Origin: Apteryx mantelli
Taxonomy: Eukaryota; Chordata; Aves; Apterygiformes; Apterygidae
Reading direction: 5' to 3'
Length of the DNA stretch: 64,000 nucleotides
Assembly (NCBI RefSeq): GCF_036417845.1
Contig: NC_089985.1
Location: 32,260,583 to 32,324,582 of the forward strand
In this document: piece by piece, positions 56,501 to 64,000 of the stretch
Layout of the letters: each line of letters starts with the position of its first letter
Position numbering within the stretch: position 1 is the first letter of the stretch
Notes under the pieces: generated by a model
What the model was told of the DNA's origin: nothing
Database searches by the model: none
The model's input: only the letters and a program-made list of their open reading frames with translations
Translations under genes and position numbers: made by a program

Positions 56501-59500
56501 TTTGATTAATTGGCTTTCTTGATAAAGATCTGTTTTGTTTGAAAACTCCCCAGCCATCCAAGCCTCTCTCACACCTCACAACCACAGTTTCACCTCCTAC
56601 AGATTGTCAGGCTTCTGGTGCACTCTTTATTTGTTCTTCATGAGCATTCACAGCTACTGCACAGGTTAAATGATTATCTGGTATGGGACACCTGCAGAGG
56701 GGCAAACAACAACAGTCTGAAGAGAAAGAGGCTGACTCAGATTCAGAATTCTCCTTTGGGCATATGTCAAATACCCATCACTATGTCACAAGGTTTGTTC
56801 CTTCACTGGCTGAGACGGGCAGAAATGGAAGATACTCACTCCCAGATAAATGACATTGGGATTTTTGACAATTAGTATACTATCAATAAGCTGAATACCA
56901 AAAAAGTAACAATGCTTTAAAATTTTTCCTGTTTTATTCATTCAAAGATCATTATTAAGCATCACACGCTTGGCTCACTTCAGAAAGGAATAACTCTACC
57001 TACTAACTAGTAGGCCTAGGCTTTTACCAACTCTCAGATGAAAGTCTGAAGCAGACATTTCATTGTCCCATGAAAATCTGAAATATTTATTATCAACAAC
57101 TGTACTTCATAGAATCCAATGTCAGATCTAGAAGACTATCCTACACAAGTAGAATATTCAAACAGCCATTAAAGATACTGTTTGGTCAATACATGGAGAT
57201 AAATTGCGTGTAAGAGTTAGAAAAGCATAAAATTGAGCATAAGCACAGACCTACGGTGACCAAGAATGAAGAACTAGCTCTTCGTTGTGGAAGATAATGA
57301 AATCAGGCTGAGGCAGTGAGAGACTATAACTAGAAGACCTAACAAAAAGGAAAGAAAAAGTCACTTGAAATGGGGAGGGGCTTTTTCCCCCAGATGTGTC
57401 AGAGAGTAACTATCTATCCAGACATCAAGCACAAGCTTCATAGAACTAATTCACAGAAATAGTTGGGTGTTCATGAGAAGTTTGTTGCAGAAGAGCCTAC
57501 CTCTTGAAAATAATAATAGTCTTAAATACATGTGACTCTTCCTGCTCCAAGCAGCATTTTTTTCAGTTTTCCACTGGCTCAGATCTTTCGCAGCAGTACA
57601 TAAAAATATCCTTCACACAGCACATGTCCTTGCTATATGCCAAACTATTTTCTGTAGTTACTAAACAGAGATATTTCAACACTACCTAAATTGCTAACAG
57701 AGATCCATCTAAATCAAGATCAGAAGGTGCTTTCCAAATCAACACACAAAAAGAAATTTGAAATTAGAAAAGTACTCAGAAGAAAACTGTTGCATTTTGT
57801 GTACGTGTGCACACATGCACACAGAGATTATAAAGACAGTTACAGTGAGGCAGAAGTCCCAATATATGCAGTCTGATGGAGCACCTTCAGCAGAGGCTGA
57901 AATTCAGAGAAGATAAAAAGTCACTGTCCCTATCTGGTATACCTCAGATGGCACAGCCGTTGCTCATGCTTCAGGTGTAACAAAATAAATGAATTTGATC
58001 TCCTTGTTCGAGTACACTGTGATCTTCAAAATATTTTAATCAAATCCATTTCACAACAGCAATTTGACATCTTTCATTTTCCAGTACTGATCAAACAGCG
58101 TGGTCTGTACCACACTCCTCTAAACAGAAAGGACCTTAAGTGTTCATCTCATTGATTCAAGCTTCCCTGAAACATTCAAGAGAATACTTTTGGAGACAGG
58201 AGATGAATCAAAGTAAAAGATGCCACAAAACCCAAAGAATACTAACTTGAAATTCAGGAGCAGTTCCCCAGAAAGCCATCAATCTAGATTCCTAAAATTT
58301 CAATATGGCCATACTGGAGAAACACAGCATGAGTACTGACAACTTAGGAAATTTAATTGTGAGCTATAAATTCTGGTTGTAACAGAGACAGTAGAATTTA
58401 TGTATATGATACATCAAAGAACTTCTCATCCATATCATCTCTCAAACATTTTCCTGAAGCAGGCATTGTGGAGAGCAAGTCTTACTGCCCACACTCAGAA
58501 GGAACACAATGGGACAGCGGGCTGTATGCCCCTGCTACAATAATTTTCTCTAGCTTCATTGCAGAACTTCTGGTTCGGGTTTTTTTGTTTGTTTGGGTTT
58601 GGGGGTGAGGTGGGAGAGTGCAAGGAAGGAAAAGAATTCCTTCAAAGGCAAAGATGATCAGGTGTAACAGATTTTAAGGACTACAGAGGCTGAAAATTAG
58701 GATAAGGCTAGGGAAGGGAAAAAACCCTGAAAAAAGCTGGCTGTTAATTTTTCCCTTCAAGGGGAAGTGGGAAGAAGTAAAGAAGAGTAAAAAGTATCTG
58801 GCAGAGGGAAGCAATAGGTTTATGTTTTGAAGGAGAAACCTGACCTGAAGGACAAGAGCCTCAAAGTACCACCAAATCAAATATCAAGTTATCCTAGAAT
58901 GCAAGAATAGAGGAAGGGGATGTAGACTGATGTTTGATTTTTTTGTCCAGCTCCACAAGTTTTTTGCTAAGAAGTATGATTTTTTTTTTTTCAAATCCTT
59001 TCCAAAAAACCATTCATCAGCTTCAGGGATATCTGATTTTAGAAGCAGCAACATACATATCATTAAAATAACACTTTTCCAGCACTCATAAAAACTAGTA
59101 GAGAGTCTGAGCAAATGCTGGAAATAGTCACAGGTTGAAGCATTTGGAGTAATTGATCTCCTCTTTCAAAAAGAGCTGGATGGGTGCTGGCCATCTTGAA
59201 TGTGCTACTGGACTCAAAGCCTGAGAAGAACCTGGACCCTGTTCAGCTACAGGAAAGCTTTAGAGTGCATCATGCTTCAGCATTAGGATTCACCAGACAG
59301 CTGGAGTCCTGCTGGGAAAGGTTACAATAGGCACCAGTTGCAGCTTTGCTTCCTTTGAACTGGATACATTTTTATAAAACTTGCATTTGGTACCCACTCT
59401 TCCTTAAAAGTGCAGTAGAAGAACTTAAAGTACTGGAATATATTCACTAAACCATTTCAAAACCTTTGTCTTTTGAGGGGAGGGCATAGCTAAGATCAAG

Positions 59501-62500
59501 GACAACTGAAATAACCTCTTTAGAAGATGGTAACATCTCACACTATTTGGGAACATGGCCTAAATTTATTTGCTGCAGTTTAGATTACGCAAAGAACAGA
59601 CGGTTATGGTACAGATTTTAACCTGTCAGAAAAAAAAAGATTAAAAAACAGAAGAAGAAAATTTTGACTCATTTTCATAGGGACATTTAATACATGAGCA
59701 GAGTCTGTTCTTCAAGCACTACTCAGCAACCTACTTCACAAACAGGAGCTCCCAAAATCCAGCTAGAACACACCTATTGCTTTAATGGAGCCAGAGTTTT
59801 CCAGAAACCTGTTTCAAGACAGTAATATTCTTTTTGACAATAACCACCTAAGCTTTAAAACATACATGAAACACCGATACAAGTATTTTTATGCTGCTGT
59901 TTCTTCCAGTGTTCTTTAGTTCTCTGCTCCAAAAGTGACTCACCAAACAACCAACATGAGATGATGGAAGGCAACCGACTGTTCTTAGTAATGGGTGCAA
60001 ATGTATACGACCAACTGTGCCTCTCAGTTTTCCCAAACTGTAGACTAAGGATAAGCCTGAATAGTTTAACTCTGGAATAAGGCATTATGCATACAATGGT
60101 GAAGACAGAAGTCTTCTACTGCTTGGGAAACTATGTTCTTCAAAAGAAACTCCAAGGAGAGCAGATGAGGTAGAAGGAAGCAACACTGTGATTAACTTCT
60201 GTCAGCTAGAGGCTTCAGATGAGATACAAAGTTGTTCAGAACAATGCAGAAGTAACATCCGCTGCCCTTAGAGAGGGGCTTGCTTTCAAGCACATATAGC
60301 TCCCTTTCTTCCTAGAACATTCTTCCATATTTTAGTTTGCATAAACCTGCAACTTTTCAGAACAATTGAATTACAACTGCCTTCACTAAACTTTCGATCC
60401 CCAACTTTATTTCTATGTCATCTGAAAGCCTACTGATAAAAATTCCAGCCTTTTAAAGCAGGTTCTCCCTATTCCAGCAAAGCATCATCTCACTTTATAT
60501 CAATGATGCTACTTTTTGCATTCATGCACTTAATTGAAAGCTGATGAGTGATATTCTTTAACAGTTAGAGCCATCAAAATGAAAATCAAACACAAGGAAT
60601 GCAAAAACAAGCCTGAAAATGCAATCAGAAATAAAAGATGGTTACAGCAGTCATTAAATGAAGACAGTGGTAGAGAAATCTAGGTGTAACAAAAACAGAA
60701 TACAAACATTTCATGCCTCTTTCCTTACAGGAGCTGAGAATTGGATTGAAACCATTTTTTCAGGATTTGCAGAGTATAGTTTACTGAGTCTTTATTCCCT
60801 GCTCCATCCCAAAACAGTCTGCCCAAGGTTCCTGGTTTCTGCAATAAGGAAACACCCTGTCCCCCAACACCTATGTTTTTGGGGACCTGGCTTCCAGCAA
60901 AACTTGTGTTTGCAATGACGACATTTGCTGTTACAGTGCTGTTGTGCTGATCAAACTGACTAGCAAGAACTACTCCAATTTGTAAAGAGGCGTGAGAACA
61001 GAACTTTTTTTTGATAAGCTTTTGGAGTCAGCTCAGATAAGCTGAAGGACAATACTGACAATGCTATTAAAATTGTCATCTGTTCTCCCACCAGAAAATT
61101 AATTAGGCACAGACACACAGTATTCACCTGCATCTGGCGACTGCATCACACAAACCCAAACTGTGGAGCCACATTCAGTTTCCACATAACACTGTGGATG
61201 ATACAGCAGACTCATATCCAAGTAAACGCTGCCCTTGATATTAGAATCCTGTGTTTTCCCAATTTAAATTATAGTACTCCCTTAAAACAAGGGTTGTCAA
61301 TTATGTATGAGAAGAAAGTGGAAGCTATAATAAATACAGCTTTTTCTCTGAATACTTGTCCCTGTCATACAATGGCAGTACTGCTCTTGGAGAGTAGACT
61401 AAACTGAGCAGCCTACAGATTATTACTCATTCCTCACCCTTTTTCTTTTTAAAGGAATACAGATTTTGTAGTAACAGCATTGCTATAGCTGGGCTATGCA
61501 CAAGAGGCAAGGAAGAGTAACAGTCTTGAAAAAAACAGATGGGTCAAGTAATAAATGTACTCAGGCATATTTGTGCCTACCAGCCTTTAAAAACATACCT
61601 TTCATACAGCTTTAGGACAAGTACTTATTCTATTATCTGCCCATCAATAGATAGAGTCCATTCTGCATTAGTAAGCCTACTTTAAACTTGTGGTTTTCTT
61701 CATAACCCACACAAGTGAAACTAACCTCTAATTTGTAGCTGAGCCAAATCTCTTTGATGACATCTGTATCTGAAATCCCAGCAGAAAAGTCTTACTGATT
61801 TTCATCCAACTGTGACAGAATGTATTCAGCGATCACACATTTTATCATCAACATAACTGATAATACATCCTAGGTCTCGAGAGAGAAAGGGAAAGTCACA
61901 ATTCAGTCCTACTAATTAGAAGCAATGCAATACCTAAGTATCTAAGTAGTTATGGTTTAGGTACTCCAGTAACTTTTGCAGTCAGTTCAAGATCCTCTAT
62001 TCAAAAATTTAACTTCTGGCAGCTACAACTTGTTGCAGACCTGAACAGATGTGGTAAAATAAAAAGAAATTCAGTCCAGTACCCTATTTCCTTGAGTTGT
62101 CTTTTCAGACAGCAAGGCTCAGAGCAAGAACAAAAATGCAGTGAGTCACTGATAACCCATTTTCCTAATGTCTGAATCAGTGTATGACACTTTTATAGCC
62201 ATGACAGTCCATATTATTCCTGATTTGAAAATTTAGAAGCTATTATGTTAGCTATACACAATTGATGGTTCCAGTTTTGTCTTTAGACACTGAAAGTTAT
62301 TTCGTTGCACCTAGTATTATCTGCCATATACACATCCTATGGACACACCTTATGCCAGTGATGCATTTTATTATGTCAAAAGGCATGCAAACAGAAGGAA
62401 AAGGTATTAGGTACTCTGAAAGAAATAGGAGTCACCCTATCAGTTGTTACCATTTTTGCTACTGTATTAGTAGTAGCACTATAATGCATGTTTTTGCAAG

Positions 62501-64000
62501 GCTGGTAGAACTGAATCCATAGATCTACCAGTCTGTTTAGGAAAACTGCCTCACTCCTATGTTTAGGATGGATTAAAAGCTAGAAGAAAGCTGACAACCA
62601 CTTCTTCCCTGACCTTGCACCAGCTGGAGTTGGAGAAAATTTCACAGGAGAGAGACATCAAAAAAAAATTTTTTTTTTTAATTTTTGAGCAAGGTCTTTA
62701 GCAGACTGACTACAGGAACTGCTCCAAGCATCCATTTACACCTACAACATCTGATACAGACTGAAAACATGAGCACACTGATAAGCTGGTGCAGGTGCAT
62801 TGAGGCCTGACAGAGCCTACAGCTTCGCTTCATACTGCCTGCTATCACAGGATTTTATTTCTGCATTATTATTGGACAATGTTAAGGTGGGTATTAAGAC
62901 CACCTGTCAAGACATATTAAAGGTCTATTGGCCCTTAACAAGAAACAGTATCCCTACCCTTGACTTAGAGGTTACAGGTGACACTGCACATTATGTTAAC
63001 CTTGCTTTTGTCTTCTGTCTAAACTTTAGACATACTAAAACGTAATCATGAGCAGTCATGCATGATTTGAACCACTTGGCTCCTGGTATCAGTAAGTGCC
63101 CAGTATTGTAGCATAAAGACCAACCAGGGATCTCTTCACGCAAGTTCTGTGAACAAAAGAATGCACTGCCTCCTTTGGCAGCACAGTAATTCACTGCATA
63201 TTGTTAGTTTGTGCACTGTTGAGAAAACATATTGCCACAGTTCAACTGCTCAGGAACTCTAGTCACTGTGCAGGAGAATTCTATACTGAAAGCCTTAACA
63301 AATTTTTGTTGGAAGTGGGCCAGATTCAGTTGTGGTGTTACCGGGTGCAAGCAAAGTGACTTTATCACAAGGCATGCAGAGTGTCTAAGTCTTCCAAATA
63401 AATTCCTCCACACTCCCCTTAGGGATGACCTATCATTCCAGACCTTAAAATGCTTTTCCATCCCACCTCCAGACTAGGAAAAAGGAGATGACCTTAGACA
63501 CATTCTCTCTCTCCCCCGTTTCCCTACAATTTATAGTTCTACAAAATCGGGACATGCACATGGGGACTATCCCATGCATCATTCCCAGCTCTGACTTTTC
63601 TAGCTTAAGAATATGAAAGATGAAGTTACTGAACACTTCAGGGAATCAGCACGTAGCATTAAGTCCTTTACTAACTTAAGTTTTATAGATGCAGAGTCTT
63701 GATTCCTGATGATAGAGCTTCAGTGATGGAAATACTGACAGTATTAATGACAGAAGCACTGCTTCTTAATGTAAACTTCTGAAGGCTGCATTGCCAAGTT
63801 TCTGCAGAAATATTAAAAAATTGTTTTCTGACCAGTTCAGTTAGGCCAATCCCTTTTAGCAGTCTCCTCACACCAAACCACTTAAGGGGCATTTTTTTTA
63901 AATCAACACCAATGGTTCAAAGGCACCTACAACAGAACTTTTTTTGTTTCATTGATGCAAGTAGACAGAATTATTAACTGCCTGAGCAGTTGACAAGCAT
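50536..64000 (-). other. PIK3R3 5' intron (to window end)
   Basis: More than 13 kb of AT-rich sequence upstream of the first PIK3R3 exon seen here. No exon encoding the expected p55-gamma N-terminus was found by looking for its reverse complement, so the first exon is probably beyond 64000. T/A-runs occur near 52898, 54256, 54933 and 58980. Apart from the promoter-like patch at 54.6 kb I see no gene, RNA gene or transposon I can name. Confidence 0.65.
54560..54760 (-). promoter_or_regulatory. CRE- and CCAAT-bearing patch, candidate internal PIK3R3 promoter
   Basis: In AT-rich intron DNA this 200-bp patch has higher GC and a few CpGs (CCCCGCGATCGTATG). It contains a perfect full CRE palindrome TGACGTCA (54670-54677) and a CCAAT box (54636-54640). 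On the - strand these are followed by TTTTTATTTTCC near 54600, a weak TATA-like string. PIK3R1 is known to use internal promoters for p55-alpha and p50-alpha, so an internal start in PIK3R3 would be in character. No first exon joining in frame to 50535 was established. Confidence 0.4.

Overview
The window is vertebrate nuclear DNA, most likely from a bird. The evidence is a CR1 LINE tail at the left edge with the typical octamer-like 3' end, GT-AG introns of 0.4-2.7 kb, and very GC-rich intergenic DNA with long G/C homopolymers. It holds the 3' ends of two convergent genes. On the + strand are the last seven coding exons of a microtubule-associated Ser/Thr kinase, best matched to MAST2 (exons between 1277 and 12585; the kinase domain lies to the left of the window). 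On the - strand is almost all of the PI3-kinase regulatory subunit gene PIK3R3 (p55-gamma; nine coding exons from 50535 down to 40278). MAST2 and PIK3R3 are also neighbours in human 1p34, so this is conserved synteny.

Layout. 1-564: 3' end of a CR1 element inside a MAST2 intron. 1277-12585: MAST2 exons for the Ser-rich linker, the PDZ domain (split over three exons), a basic segment and a 2.1-kb last exon coding a disordered Ser/Pro-rich tail. 12586 to about 13.45 kb (perhaps 14.55 kb): MAST2 3' UTR. 14.6-17.3 kb: intergenic DNA of ordinary composition. About 17.35-32.4 kb: a strikingly GC- and CpG-rich block with no recognisable gene. It contains a dense CpG island (about 24.8-25.4 kb), a 23-bp tandem repeat, a TATA box followed by a 15-bp minisatellite, a (CAT)n tract, a degenerate array of AP-1/MARE-like motifs, and AT-rich pockets that look like homeodomain-type regulatory elements. 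33.07-40.277 kb: a putative 7.2-kb PIK3R3 3' UTR ending at a cluster of AATAAA signals. 40.278-50.535 kb: PIK3R3 coding exons. 50.536-64.0 kb: PIK3R3 intron sequence with a small CRE/CCAAT-bearing, promoter-like patch at 54.6 kb. The expected first coding exon of p55-gamma, about 36 codons, was not found and probably lies to the right of the window.

Function. The two genes are neighbours but act in different pathways. MAST2 uses its PDZ domain to bind C-terminal peptides of partners such as PTEN. p55-gamma binds phosphotyrosine through two SH2 domains and holds the p110 catalytic subunit through the coiled coil between them. PTEN opposes PI3K, so the pair touches the same lipid-signalling axis; that link is known biology, not something the sequence shows. 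Coding calls rest on reading the exons, their phases and splice sites by eye. Phases join without conflict at every junction in both genes. Non-coding calls are weaker and are marked so.
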